From Mycobacterium intermedium (GTDB lineage Bacteria; Actinomycetota; Actinomycetes; Mycobacteriales; Mycobacteriaceae), in assembly GCF_002086275.1 (NCBI RefSeq), contig NZ_MVHT01000043.1, positions 1 through 51,021 of the forward strand: a stretch of DNA of 51,021 nt. The letters are read 5' to 3'. Position 1 is the first letter of the stretch, and every line of letters starts with the position of its first letter. The notes below the pieces were generated by a model. That model saw only the letters and a program-made list of their open reading frames with translations, made no database searches and was not told where the DNA came from. A program made the position numbers and the translations under genes. This document shows positions 7,616 through 16,209 of the stretch, piece after piece.

Positions 7616-8896
7616 TTACCATTGGCCGCCCCGGCGTTGCGGCTCGGACTCCGGGGGCAGCACCGGGCCCCCGTAAGGCAGTGGAATCGTGTGCGGCCCG
7701 ACGGGCGTGGGATCGGTGCGGCGAAGCGGGTCCCAGCCCGGCGGCGGGTTGGCCGTGTCGTCGCCGGGGGGCCGTGGGGCGTTACGCGCGCCGCGGACCA
7801 GCACACCCGGATCGTCATTGAGGCAGTAGGTGTTCACATAGGGCTCGGGATAGTTCGGGATGAACGGCACGTCGCGCGGATGCGGGTAGTCGCACAGGTA
7901 GCGGGGGTAGATTCCGGCGATCGCCCAGATGGCACCGCCATGCATCAGCGTGGTGATGCCATCCAGCAGCGGTGGCCGGTTGTCGCCGAACAACTGGCCC
8001 AACGCCGGAACTCGGACGTAGGCGAGTTGGGCGACGGTGGTCAGGTTGCCCAGCAGTGCCGCCATGACGGGGGAGTTTTCGGCGATCACCTGATCAACCG
8101 TGGACAGCAGGCGCGGGGTCTCGTCCAGCATGCGCCGCACACCGCCGTCCCTGGCCTCGACGCCGGCCAGCGTGGCGCGCAGGTTGTCGGACAGGGCGTC
8201 CAGTCCCGCGGTGGACTCGTTGATGATCCGGAACACCGAACGGCTGCTGCGCAGCAGCGTCATCGTCTGCGGCAGCACTCCGTCGAGCGTGGAGATGAGC
8301 AGCGCGCCGCCGGTGAGCAGATCGCGCAGCCGCTGTGGCCCCTCTTCGCTGACGCCCAGCTCGTCGATGACCGCTTTCAGCTTGGGCGGATCGATCTGCG
8401 CCAACAGCCCGTCGACGTTCTGCAGCAGCCGCGAGATGGGAATCGGTGTGGTGGTTTGGCTTTCGGCGATCACGGCACCGTTGGTGAGCATTGGTCCACC
8501 GGTGCGCGCCGGCTCGAAGTCCAGGTACTGCTCACCGGCGGGGGACAGCCCCGACACGCGGACGGTCGTGCCGTCGCGCGGAATCCGGACGTGCCCATCG
8601 ATGCGCGCGGTGACCCGAACCCCATGGTCGGCCAGGTCGACCGATTGCACTCGGCCGATCGGCACGCCACGCAGGGTCACGTCCTGGTTGGCAAGCAGGC
8701 CGCCGGATTCGGCGAGCTGAACCTCGACCACAATCTGACTCGCGAGTGGATTGTCGCGCAGCGCACCGAAAGTGAGGTAGGCGACACCGACGACGACCAG
8801 CGCGACCTGAGCCAGCACCGAAAGAAGAAGCCGAGACGCAACGGCGGAACGCACCACTCTGACGGTGAATGCGGCGACGGGTTCGACCAGATTCAT
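7616..8896 (-). CDS. Mce family protein, MceF position
   Basis: 426 aa from ATG 8896, which overlaps the mceE stop (ATGA). After a hydrophobic N-terminal helix (about 20-45, LLLSVLAQVALVVVGVAYL) comes the MCE domain (VVVEVQLAESGG through GVPIGRVQSVDL and SGLSPAGEQYLDFEP). A long helical region follows (LLQNVDGLLAQIDPPKLKAV and similar) that in Mce complexes forms the needle crossing the periplasm, then a Pro-rich tail (about 390-426). Length and operon position fit the sixth Mce subunit. It should assemble with MceA-E into a hexameric lipid-binding tube on the YrbE permeases. Confidence 0.93.
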   Translation of the reverse strand: MNLVEPVAAFTVRVVRSAVASRLLLSVLAQVALVVVGVAYLTFGALRDNPLASQIVVEVQLAESGGLLANQDVTLRGVPIGRVQSVDLADHGVRVTARIDGHVRIPRDGTTVRVSGLSPAGEQYLDFEPARTGGPMLTNGAVIAESQTTTPIPISRLLQNVDGLLAQIDPPKLKAVIDELGVSEEGPQRLRDLLTGGALLISTLDGVLPQTMTLLRSSRSVFRIINESTAGLDALSDNLRATLAGVEARDGGVRRMLDETPRLLSTVDQVIAENSPVMAALLGNLTTVAQLAYVRVPALGQLFGDNRPPLLDGITTLMHGGAIWAIAGIYPRYLCDYPHPRDVPFIPNYPEPYVNTYCLNDDPGVLVRGARNAPRPPGDDTANPPPGWDPLRRTDPTPVGPHTIPLPYGGPVLPPESEPQRRGGQW

Positions 8897-10038
8897 CGGC
8901 GCGGGCCCCATATCCGGTCGCGGTCCGGGCCCCACACCCGGTCGCCCAGCTGGGTGAGGACGAACCTCAGCGACCCGACCAGGTTTTCCCAATCGGCCCA
9001 CTTCGGCCCGTGGAAACCTGGGTCACCCAGATGGTTCTTGTCCGGGATGTGGCCGAGCGCGATTTGCTGCAGGTCGACATCCGAGTGAGTTGCATTGGCA
9101 CTGAACAGTTTCAGCGTCGGAGGCAGTACCCGCAGCAGGTTGGACATGGTGACGCGTGGATCGACGGCGACGTCGTTGAACGAACGGGACAGCTCGTTCA
9201 GATCGTGGATGAGGCTGCGGGTGTCGGTGCCGGCGATGGACGGGAACCGCTGTAGCTGGCGGGTGACCGAGGACAATCGGTCAACCAGATCCACGATCGT
9301 GGCGGTGTTGTCGGCGATCACCATCAGCGCGGGTGCCGACGACGTCAGCAGATCGTCGATCGAATCGCGCCTGGTGTTCAGCTCGTCGGCGAGCGCCGCG
9401 GTCTGCTTCATCACCGCGCGGATATCTTCGGCGCGCGCCGACATGGTGGTCACCAGGGCCCGTGATTCGCGGATCATCGCGGCCAGCCCTTCGCCCTGGT
9501 GTCCGACCGCGGAGCCCACCCCGTTGAGTGCTTTGGTGAGGTTGCGAATCACCCCGCCGTTGACCAGCATCGAACTCGAGGCCAGGACCTGTTCGACGGT
9601 GGTTGCCGCCACCGTCGACGCGAGCGGGATGGTGTCGCCGTCGTGTAGGACGGCGCCCGTGGCCCCGGCGGTTTCCGGCTCGCGCAGCGCCACGAAGATG
9701 TCCCCGAGTGGTGTAGCCGAACGCAATTCGGCGGTAGTGCCTACCGGTAGTCGCACGCTGTCGAGGATTCGCATGCCGACCACGGCGGTGTAGTGCTCGG
9801 CGGACATCGACACCACCTCGCCGACGTCGGCTCCGCCGAGCCGCACCTTGGCCCGATCGGGCAGGTTGAGCGCGTTGGAGAATACGGCCGTGAGGTGGTA
9901 GCCGGCACCGCCGATTCCGGGGGCGGGCAGCGGCAGCTTCTCCACGCCGACCGAACATCCGGCGACCAGCACCGCGCACAGCGCCGCCGGCGCAACGGTG
10001 TGCGCGACTCGGCGGGTCAGTACGCGGCGGGCGATCAC
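8893..10038 (-). CDS. Mce family lipoprotein, MceE position
   Basis: 381 aa from GTG 10038, overlapping the mceD stop by GTGA. The N-terminus is a lipoprotein signal: RR, hydrophobic core, then lipobox LVAGC with the lipidated Cys28. This is the hallmark of the fifth gene of mce operons (LprK/LprN type). The MCE domain follows (YHLTAVFSNALNLPDRAKVRLGGADVGEV), then the helical needle region. As the only lipidated subunit it likely anchors the complex in the outer leaflet of the plasma membrane. The C-terminus is short and charged. Confidence 0.93.
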   Translation of the reverse strand: MIARRVLTRRVAHTVAPAALCAVLVAGCSVGVEKLPLPAPGIGGAGYHLTAVFSNALNLPDRAKVRLGGADVGEVVSMSAEHYTAVVGMRILDSVRLPVGTTAELRSATPLGDIFVALREPETAGATGAVLHDGDTIPLASTVAATTVEQVLASSSMLVNGGVIRNLTKALNGVGSAVGHQGEGLAAMIRESRALVTTMSARAEDIRAVMKQTAALADELNTRRDSIDDLLTSSAPALMVIADNTATIVDLVDRLSSVTRQLQRFPSIAGTDTRSLIHDLNELSRSFNDVAVDPRVTMSNLLRVLPPTLKLFSANATHSDVDLQQIALGHIPDKNHLGDPGFHGPKWADWENLVGSLRFVLTQLGDRVWGPDRDRIWGPRR

Positions 10039-11144
10039 TTGCCGAGCCTCGTCATCGCTTCCAGCACCGAGGTCAAGCCGAAATCGGGCCCGAGATCACG
10101 GATTGTCCCCGTGCGGCAGCCGAGTTGGCGCAGTCCCAGGATGTTGCAGACTTCCTTGGTCATCGAGCTGTCGAAGAACACCGAGTCGAAATGGGCACCG
10201 ACCCGCAGCATGCCGTTGTCCGGATCGATCGCCGCGGCGACGTTGTCGATTGCCAGCGGCGCGACGTCGAAGACCTCGGCCAGCTCGCGGCGATAGTCGA
10301 CCAACGCCTTGGTGAAGTCGTTGCTGCTCTGCAGCGTGGCCGCCAGGTTCTCGCCGTTGTCGCCGAGCAGGCGGTTCAACTGTTCGAGCACCTGGTTGAG
10401 TCGGCGTCCGGTCTGCCCCCGGCCGACGTTCTCCTCGGCCAGGATGTCGCTGAGTTGGCGGATGTTGGAACCGAACTCGCGTACCAAGGCCTCGTTCTGC
10501 GCCGCGGAATCGGTGAGTCTGCTCAAGTTGGTCACCACGGTGGTGAGGTTCTGCCGGGTTGCCTGGCCACCGTCGTCGCCGGTACGCAACGCCGCCGAGA
10601 GCGCGCCGAGCGCAGATTTGATCCGTTCGCCACTGGTGGACGTGATATCCGAGGTTGCGTTGAGGATGTCGGCCATCGGTCCGCCGCCGGCACCGTCGCC
10701 GTGCATCGCGGTGCCGAGCTTGTCGAGCATCTTCAGCACTCGGTCGAACTCGATGGGCGTCCTGGTCCGGCGCAGGCTCAACACGGCGCCGTCGGCCAGC
10801 GTCGGGCCCCCCCGATAGGGCGGGGTCAGTTCCACGTGGCGGTCGGTGAGGATCGAGGTGCCGACCGTCACCGCCGTGACATCGCTGGGGATCTGCACCT
10901 TGGCGTCCACGTCGAGGACGACTTCGACGTAGTCGTTCTTCGGGCTGATCGAGCCGACGCGTCCGACCGGCATACCCAGCACCGCAACGATATTCCCGGT
11001 GTAGAGGCCGATCGTGTTGTCGAACTGTGCGGTGATCGTCAGGTGCCTGGGCGCCACGCTGGGCCACAGTGAGTAGCCGGCGCCGAGCACAGTTGCCGCC
11101 AGCACGGCGAGTAAGGCGATCCGGCGTATGAGTCTCTTGCTCAT
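10035..11144 (-). CDS. Mce family protein, MceD position
   Basis: 369 aa from ATG 11144, which overlaps the mceC stop (ATGA); the upstream extension was rejected because it lies inside mceC. One transmembrane helix at about 7-26 (RIALLAVLAATVLGAGYSLW) precedes the MCE domain (LTITAQFDNTIGLYTGNIVAVLGMPVGRVGSI). The remainder is the predicted coiled helical region with repeated Leu/Asn (LTTVVTNLSRLTDS, LNQVLEQLNRLLGDN). Subunit of the Mce importer. Confidence 0.93.
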   Translation of the reverse strand: MSKRLIRRIALLAVLAATVLGAGYSLWPSVAPRHLTITAQFDNTIGLYTGNIVAVLGMPVGRVGSISPKNDYVEVVLDVDAKVQIPSDVTAVTVGTSILTDRHVELTPPYRGGPTLADGAVLSLRRTRTPIEFDRVLKMLDKLGTAMHGDGAGGGPMADILNATSDITSTSGERIKSALGALSAALRTGDDGGQATRQNLTTVVTNLSRLTDSAAQNEALVREFGSNIRQLSDILAEENVGRGQTGRRLNQVLEQLNRLLGDNGENLAATLQSSNDFTKALVDYRRELAEVFDVAPLAIDNVAAAIDPDNGMLRVGAHFDSVFFDSSMTKEVCNILGLRQLGCRTGTIRDLGPDFGLTSVLEAMTRLGK

Positions 11145-12190
11145 TCGCAGTCCTTGAAGTACTGGTAACGCTCCGGCCAATTCCATTGCTGCGCCCGACC
11201 GCTGATCGCGCACATCCAGGAATCCACCATCAGGCCACCGGGAAGCGCGAAATCCAGAAACGGCCCCGTTCCACTGGCGTTGGCCACGTTTCGCATCGCG
11301 ATCGGCATGGTTTGAAACAGGTTGCGCAACAACGGATCGTGGTTTCCGATCAGCGCGGTGACCTGACGGATCTCGGTGAGCAGCGTGTCGATCTGGGCGC
11401 TGTTACCGACGGTGAGCTCGTGCGTGGTGTTCACCAGGTTTGTCGCGGCCTGCAGCAGTCGCATGACCGCGTCGCGCCGGGCGACGATCTCACCGAACAG
11501 GTCATGGCCCTGCTTGATCAGCGCCTTGAGGTCGTCCTGCTGCCGTCCCAGGATGTCGGCCACCGTCGCGGTGCTGCGTAGCAACTCCGCGATCTGGCCT
11601 CGGCGGGAAGTGATTACCTGCGAGAGCATTTCGATGTTGGTCATCGCGTCGGGCAGGATCGACGGTAGGCCCCTCAACTGCTTGGATACGGTCTGCATCG
11701 AGTCGGCGAACTGCTCGGCGTTCACCGGCTCGAAGGTGTTGGTCGAATCCTGTAGCACCTGCTGCAAGTCGTAGGGAACCATGGTGTGTGCCAAGGTGAT
11801 TCGTCGGTCGGCCAGCGGTCCGTCGCCGGCCGGCTTCAATTCCACATAGCGGGCGCCGAGCACCGTGCTCAACTTGATCGCCGCCCTGGTCTGCGATCGA
11901 AGCGACACGTCAGGCCGGATTTTCATCGTCACCACGACGTGGTCGCCGGCCAGCGAGGTGTCGTCGACCGTGCCCACCGGCACCCCGGCGATGCTCACGT
12001 CGTCGCCCGGCCGGATGCCCGCCGCCTGCACGAATTCGGCCACATACGTCGTCTTGCCGAGGTGCAACGAGGTCAGCATGGTGCTGGCCGCCACCAGCGC
12101 GGCGAGCGTGAGCACCGCACCGAGGCCCAGCCACGCGGTGTTGAGGTCCTCGAGGACCCGCTTGCGTCGCCGTGTTGCCATCTCGTTCAC
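11141..12190 (-). CDS. Mce family protein, MceC position
   Basis: About 349 aa. Three possible starts exist: GTG 12196, GTG 12190 and ATG 12181. GTG 12190 is preferred because it overlaps the mceB stop as GTGA, the pattern seen throughout this operon. The N-terminal membrane helix (AWLGLGAVLTLAALVAASTM) is followed by the MCE domain (VAEFVQAAGIRPGDDVSIAGVPVGTVDD) and a helical needle region (LLRSTATVADILGRQQDDLKAL). Subunit of the Mce importer. Confidence 0.92.
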   Translation of the reverse strand: MNEMATRRRKRVLEDLNTAWLGLGAVLTLAALVAASTMLTSLHLGKTTYVAEFVQAAGIRPGDDVSIAGVPVGTVDDTSLAGDHVVVTMKIRPDVSLRSQTRAAIKLSTVLGARYVELKPAGDGPLADRRITLAHTMVPYDLQQVLQDSTNTFEPVNAEQFADSMQTVSKQLRGLPSILPDAMTNIEMLSQVITSRRGQIAELLRSTATVADILGRQQDDLKALIKQGHDLFGEIVARRDAVMRLLQAATNLVNTTHELTVGNSAQIDTLLTEIRQVTALIGNHDPLLRNLFQTMPIAMRNVANASGTGPFLDFALPGGLMVDSWMCAISGRAQQWNWPERYQYFKDCE

Positions 12191-13227
12191 CTGCACTGCG
12201 CCGAATATTTGCGCTGGCCACCGGGAGTGGCCGCGTTGACGATGCTGGGCACGATCGGCTTGAGGAAGTTGAGCAGCGTGAAGTTGAAGTCGCAGGCCTG
12301 TGCGCTCATGGCGGTGCTGTCGCCGGTGATGCGGGCCACGCCCTTGAGGACGGCCGGCAGGTTGGCGCCCAGGGTGGCGAATTGCTCCTGGTCGGCAATG
12401 ATGGTCCGCAGCAGCCCCGGCTGACGGTTGAGGGTGTCTTCCAGATCCGGGCGCGTTGCGGTCATGATCGTCGAAATATGTTCGACCACAGTGGAAATCG
12501 ACCTCACCGAGGTGACCAGCTCGTCGCGGCGCACGTTCAGCCCCGCCACCACCGCACGGACCTGCGTCAACGTGGTCTCCAGCTGTTTGCCCTGGCTCGC
12601 CAGGTTGTGGGTTACCGCGTTGAGGCTGTTGATGAGCTGGCCCAGGAGGTCGTCGGGGCCGGACATCGACTGGGCGAGGTGTGATGTCTCGGCGATCAGC
12701 AGCGTCAACGAATTCGAGTCGCCCTGCAGCGCTTTGATCAGCGCGTTGGACAGATTCCCTCGGTTGTCGGGATCGAGCAGCGTGAAGAGCGGTTCGAAGC
12801 CGTTGAGCAGTTCGGTCACGTCGAACGAGGGCTCCGTGTGATCGAGGGGGATCGTCGCGTCCGGGGCGAGCAGGTCCGGCTGGCCGAAATCGGCCAGTGA
12901 CAGGCTGAGATAGCGTTGCCCGATGATGTTCTGGTAGACCACGGCTACTTTGGTGTTGCCGTAAACGGGTTGGCGGCGTTCAATCCGGAAACGCACCCGT
13001 GCGAGATCCCCGGAGAGGTCGATGTCGTCGACCCGTCCCACCCGGACACCCGCCATCCGCACGTCGGACCCGGCGCGCAGCCCGGTGACATCGGTGAAGG
13101 TCGCGGTGTAGCTGGCCGTCGGTCCAGCGACGTCGCGGCGCAGGGTGACGAAGATGATCCAGGTGAGTGCGAAGCAGGACGTGAGGAATGCGACGAGCCA
13201 GGCGAGCTGGCGTCGGTGCGTGCTCAT
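12187..13227 (-). CDS. Mce family protein, MceB position
   Basis: 346 aa from ATG 13227, overlapping the mceA stop (ATGA). The open frame runs further upstream, but only as antiphase reading of mceA. Transmembrane helix at about 8-28 (LAWLVAFLTSCFALTWIIFV). MCE domain at about 37-112 (ASYTATFTDVTGLRAGSDVR, VRVGRVDDIDL). The rest is amphipathic helix, ending at SAQCR. Subunit of the Mce importer. Confidence 0.93.
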   Translation of the reverse strand: MSTHRRQLAWLVAFLTSCFALTWIIFVTLRRDVAGPTASYTATFTDVTGLRAGSDVRMAGVRVGRVDDIDLSGDLARVRFRIERRQPVYGNTKVAVVYQNIIGQRYLSLSLADFGQPDLLAPDATIPLDHTEPSFDVTELLNGFEPLFTLLDPDNRGNLSNALIKALQGDSNSLTLLIAETSHLAQSMSGPDDLLGQLINSLNAVTHNLASQGKQLETTLTQVRAVVAGLNVRRDELVTSVRSISTVVEHISTIMTATRPDLEDTLNRQPGLLRTIIADQEQFATLGANLPAVLKGVARITGDSTAMSAQACDFNFTLLNFLKPIVPSIVNAATPGGQRKYSAQCR

Positions 13228-14489
13228 GGCGTCCCCCGAGGGTCCGGCTCGGGCACGAAAGCCGCTGGCGGCGGCGGAGTTTGGGCGGCACCGGTCAGAA
13301 GCTGTTCGGCCACGTTCGCCGGCGGCGGCAGGACGGTGCCCGGCGGGGGAACGTACGCGCGGGGATCGGGGAGTCCGTGGGTGTCCACCACCGGCGTCGT
13401 CTCGGGTGCGGTGACGCAGCTGGGTCCCCGCAACTCCCCATACACCGGACAGTCGGAGCGCGTGTAGAGCCGCAGTGGAGCCAGCGCCACCACAAGCTTG
13501 AAGGTGAAGCCCACCTTCGTGCCGGTGCGGGTCCACAACTCGTCGAAGAACTTGTCGACAACGTTGTTGATTCCCAATGCGATTGCCGGAAACTTGGCGG
13601 AGTGATCGGCCAGTACGCCGACGACCGGCGTGAGTTGGGTGGTGATCGCCAGTAACTGGTCGGCGTGGTTGTTCAGCCCGGTGTCGACGGTGCCGACGGT
13701 GTGCTGCGCCCCGGTCAGCAGGCCCTCGAGCGCGGTCTGCTTCTCGGCGATGGTTCGCATCGGCACCACGGCGTTGTGCAACGCGTCCACCAGATCGGGC
13801 GCCGAACCGCGCAGCGCATCGATCGCGGATTCCCACGTTGCCAGGGTGGGCAACTCGTCGGTTTCGGTGTTCAGCCGGTTCAGCTCGGTGGCGATGCGAT
13901 TCAGGCCCGCGGCGGCAGAAGTCAGCGCCGGTCCCTTACCCGCGGTCGCGTCGGCGAGCGCGCGCATCAGTCCCAGCGTGTGGTCGCCGCCGGGGCGGCC
14001 GACGGCCGCGACCACATCACGCAGCTTGGCCAGCGTGGTCTGGAACAGCTGCGTCGGCAGGGTGTGATCCTCGGCGATGGTGGCCCCGGGTCGGATCGGC
14101 GACGCCGGACCGTTGTCGACCAGCTGCACCGACGACACCGCAAAGGCGTTACTCGGCACGATTCGGGCGGTCACACTGTTCGGGATGCCTTGTGCCCGTG
14201 CCGGATCGATGTCGATGTGGACCCGGTTGGCGCCACCTCCGGTCGCGGGCGTGACGTCGCGGACGGCACCCACCAGCACACCCCGGAACTTGACGTCCGA
14301 TTTCGGCGGCAGCCCGTCACCGACGGTGCTCAGCACCGCGGTGACCGCGACGCGCCCGTCCAGCCTGCCCTGAGACTTCGCCAGCAACAGGTAACCCACC
14401 AGCACGCACACCAGCAGAAAGGCCGTTCCGGTGACCCGCAGCATCGGCATCGACGGACCGCGCCCGTCGAGGTCGAATTTGTTCGGCAT
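13224..14489 (-). CDS. Mce family protein, MceA position
   Basis: 421 aa from ATG 14489, overlapping the yrbEB stop by one base (TGATG). Transmembrane helix at about 17-37 (LRVTGTAFLLVCVLVGYLLL). MCE domain at about 45-125 (GRVAVTAVLSTVGDGLPPKS, GVLVGAVRDV). A helical region follows, then a Pro-rich C-terminal tail (VPPPGTVLPPPANVAEQL and on). As the first mce gene after yrbEB it matches the usual A position. Confidence 0.93.
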   Translation of the reverse strand: MPNKFDLDGRGPSMPMLRVTGTAFLLVCVLVGYLLLAKSQGRLDGRVAVTAVLSTVGDGLPPKSDVKFRGVLVGAVRDVTPATGGGANRVHIDIDPARAQGIPNSVTARIVPSNAFAVSSVQLVDNGPASPIRPGATIAEDHTLPTQLFQTTLAKLRDVVAAVGRPGGDHTLGLMRALADATAGKGPALTSAAAGLNRIATELNRLNTETDELPTLATWESAIDALRGSAPDLVDALHNAVVPMRTIAEKQTALEGLLTGAQHTVGTVDTGLNNHADQLLAITTQLTPVVGVLADHSAKFPAIALGINNVVDKFFDELWTRTGTKVGFTFKLVVALAPLRLYTRSDCPVYGELRGPSCVTAPETTPVVDTHGLPDPRAYVPPPGTVLPPPANVAEQLLTGAAQTPPPPAAFVPEPDPRGTP

Positions 14490-15343
14490 CAGCCCCCCAG
14501 CCTTCCGCCCGCGTCGACGCCCCAAAACGCCATGGTGAGAAGCATGTTGACGCTGACCATCACGGTGATGCTGGCGCGCATCGCCCGTCCCGCCGCGATG
14601 CCGACGCCACGCGGTCCGCCGCTGGCGTAGTAGCCGTAATAGCACTGCAGCGTGGACATGATGGTGACGAAGACGGCGACCTTGATGACGGCGAACGCCA
14701 TGTCGCGGGCGCTGAGCATGAGCCCGAAGTAGTGCAGATAGGTGCCCGACCCCTGCCCACTGGCCAGAAAGATGACGAACTGGCAGACCAGGAAGTTCAG
14801 GCACAGGCAGACCACGAAAAGCGGGACGACGGCCAGCGCGGACGCCAGCACCCGGGTGGTCACCAGAAAGGGGATGGGCCGGATCGCCACCGACTCGAGG
14901 GCGTCGATCTCCTCGGAGATCCGCATCGCGCCCAATTGGGCCGTGAAGCGGCACCCGGCCTGGATCGCGAAGCCGAGTGATGCCATCATCGGCGCGATTT
15001 CGCGCACGCTGGCCAGCGCGGTGATCAGCCCGGTCGCCGGTCCCAGTCCGAGCAGGTTGAGCGCGTTGTAGCCCTCGATCGCCACCACGGCTCCGCCGGC
15101 CGCCCCGTTGATCAGCACCACGCCGGCAGTGCCTCCGCCGACGACGATCGAACCGTTGCCCCAGGTGACGTCGGAGAGCAACCGGAAGAATTCGCGCGGA
15201 TACCGGCGCAGCACGAGTGGCACGCTGGCCAGCGTCTGAAAGAAGAATGCCACCATGTGACCGATCCGGGCCACCTGGTCGCCGGCCTCGACGACGGCGG
15301 ACACGACCGGACGTACGCCGACGGGATAGTAGGTGGCTGCCAT
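14489..15343 (-). CDS. YrbEB-type ABC permease of the Mce transporter
   Basis: 284 aa from ATG 15343, two bases after the yrbEA stop. MlaE/YrbE family permease with about five membrane helices. The family's cytoplasmic EQ-loop-like region is visible (AMRISEEIDALESVAIRPIP), which couples to the ATPase (MceG/Mkl, encoded elsewhere and not in this window). It pairs with YrbEA to form the inner-membrane channel above which the MceA-F tube sits. The frame upstream of 15343 is out-of-phase reading of yrbEA. Confidence 0.93.
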   Translation of the reverse strand: MAATYYPVGVRPVVSAVVEAGDQVARIGHMVAFFFQTLASVPLVLRRYPREFFRLLSDVTWGNGSIVVGGGTAGVVLINGAAGGAVVAIEGYNALNLLGLGPATGLITALASVREIAPMMASLGFAIQAGCRFTAQLGAMRISEEIDALESVAIRPIPFLVTTRVLASALAVVPLFVVCLCLNFLVCQFVIFLASGQGSGTYLHYFGLMLSARDMAFAVIKVAVFVTIMSTLQCYYGYYASGGPRGVGIAAGRAMRASITVMVSVNMLLTMAFWGVDAGGRLGG

Positions 15344-15345
15344 GA

Positions 15346-16209
15346 TCAGAAACTGGTCTTGGGGAACAAGATCAAATACATCTGGCTCATCAGCACGTTG
15401 ACCAGCAGCAGTACCAGAACGGATTGCACGACGGCGGCGTTTACCGAGTTGGCCACCCCGGCCGGGCCGCCACGAGCGTCCAGGCCCTTGTAACACGAGA
15501 TGATCGCGACGATGGCGCCGAAGACCACCGCCTTGAGCAGGGTCAGGATCAGGTCGTCCACGGTGGCGAACGAGGAAAAGGTCGCGGTGTAGCTGCCCGG
15601 GGTGCCGCCTTGCAGCATGACCGTGAACGCGTATCCGGCCAAAAACCCGATGAAGCAGGCGAATCCGGTCAACGCGGTGGCGATCAGCATGCTGGCCGCC
15701 AGGCGGGGCACCACCAGGCGCCGGATCACCGACACCCCCATCACCTCCATGGCGTCGGTCTCTTCCCGGATCTTGCGGGAGCCGAGGTCCGCGCCCGTCG
15801 CCGACCCGACCGCCGCCGCCATCAGGACGGCGGCGACCAGTGGGGCGCCCTGCCGCAGGACCGCCAGGCCGTTGGCCGCCCCGGCCAGCGATGTGGCGCC
15901 GAGTTGCCCTGCCAGCAAGCTGAATTGGATCGCCAGGGTGACGCTGAGCGGCACGGCGATGAACAGCGTCGGTACCGCCGCGGTGCGCGCCATGAAGGTG
16001 GCCTGCTCCACGAATTCGCCGAACGGAAAACGGGCCCGGGCCAGGTCGATGAAGAAGTACTGGAAGGCCCGCACCGCGAGCACACACTGTCCGCCGACCG
16101 TGCGCAGCGCTGTGATCGGGTGGCGGTCGACGTAGCCGGTGGACCACCCGATGATCTCATGGGTCGACGAATCCAGCCGGTTCTCCTGCGCGGCAACGCC
16201 TTCCGTCAT
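15346..16209 (-). CDS. YrbEA-type ABC permease of the Mce transporter
   Basis: 287 aa from ATG 16209, overlapping the P450 stop (ATGA). MlaE-family features: amphipathic N-terminus, GGQCVLAVRAFQYFF, the coupling segment GSRKIREETDAMEVMGVSVI and several hydrophobic helices. Partner of YrbEB. Translational coupling to the P450 upstream means importer and oxygenase are made together. Confidence 0.93.
   Translation of the reverse strand: MTEGVAAQENRLDSSTHEIIGWSTGYVDRHPITALRTVGGQCVLAVRAFQYFFIDLARARFPFGEFVEQATFMARTAAVPTLFIAVPLSVTLAIQFSLLAGQLGATSLAGAANGLAVLRQGAPLVAAVLMAAAVGSATGADLGSRKIREETDAMEVMGVSVIRRLVVPRLAASMLIATALTGFACFIGFLAGYAFTVMLQGGTPGSYTATFSSFATVDDLILTLLKAVVFGAIVAIISCYKGLDARGGPAGVANSVNAAVVQSVLVLLLVNVLMSQMYLILFPKTSF

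Noticed and set aside
7457..9088. 543-codon plus-strand frame through mceF and the Mce-associated gene
   Set aside because: Antisense to two genes with clear homology and an operon-consistent reading; composition typical of shadow frames.
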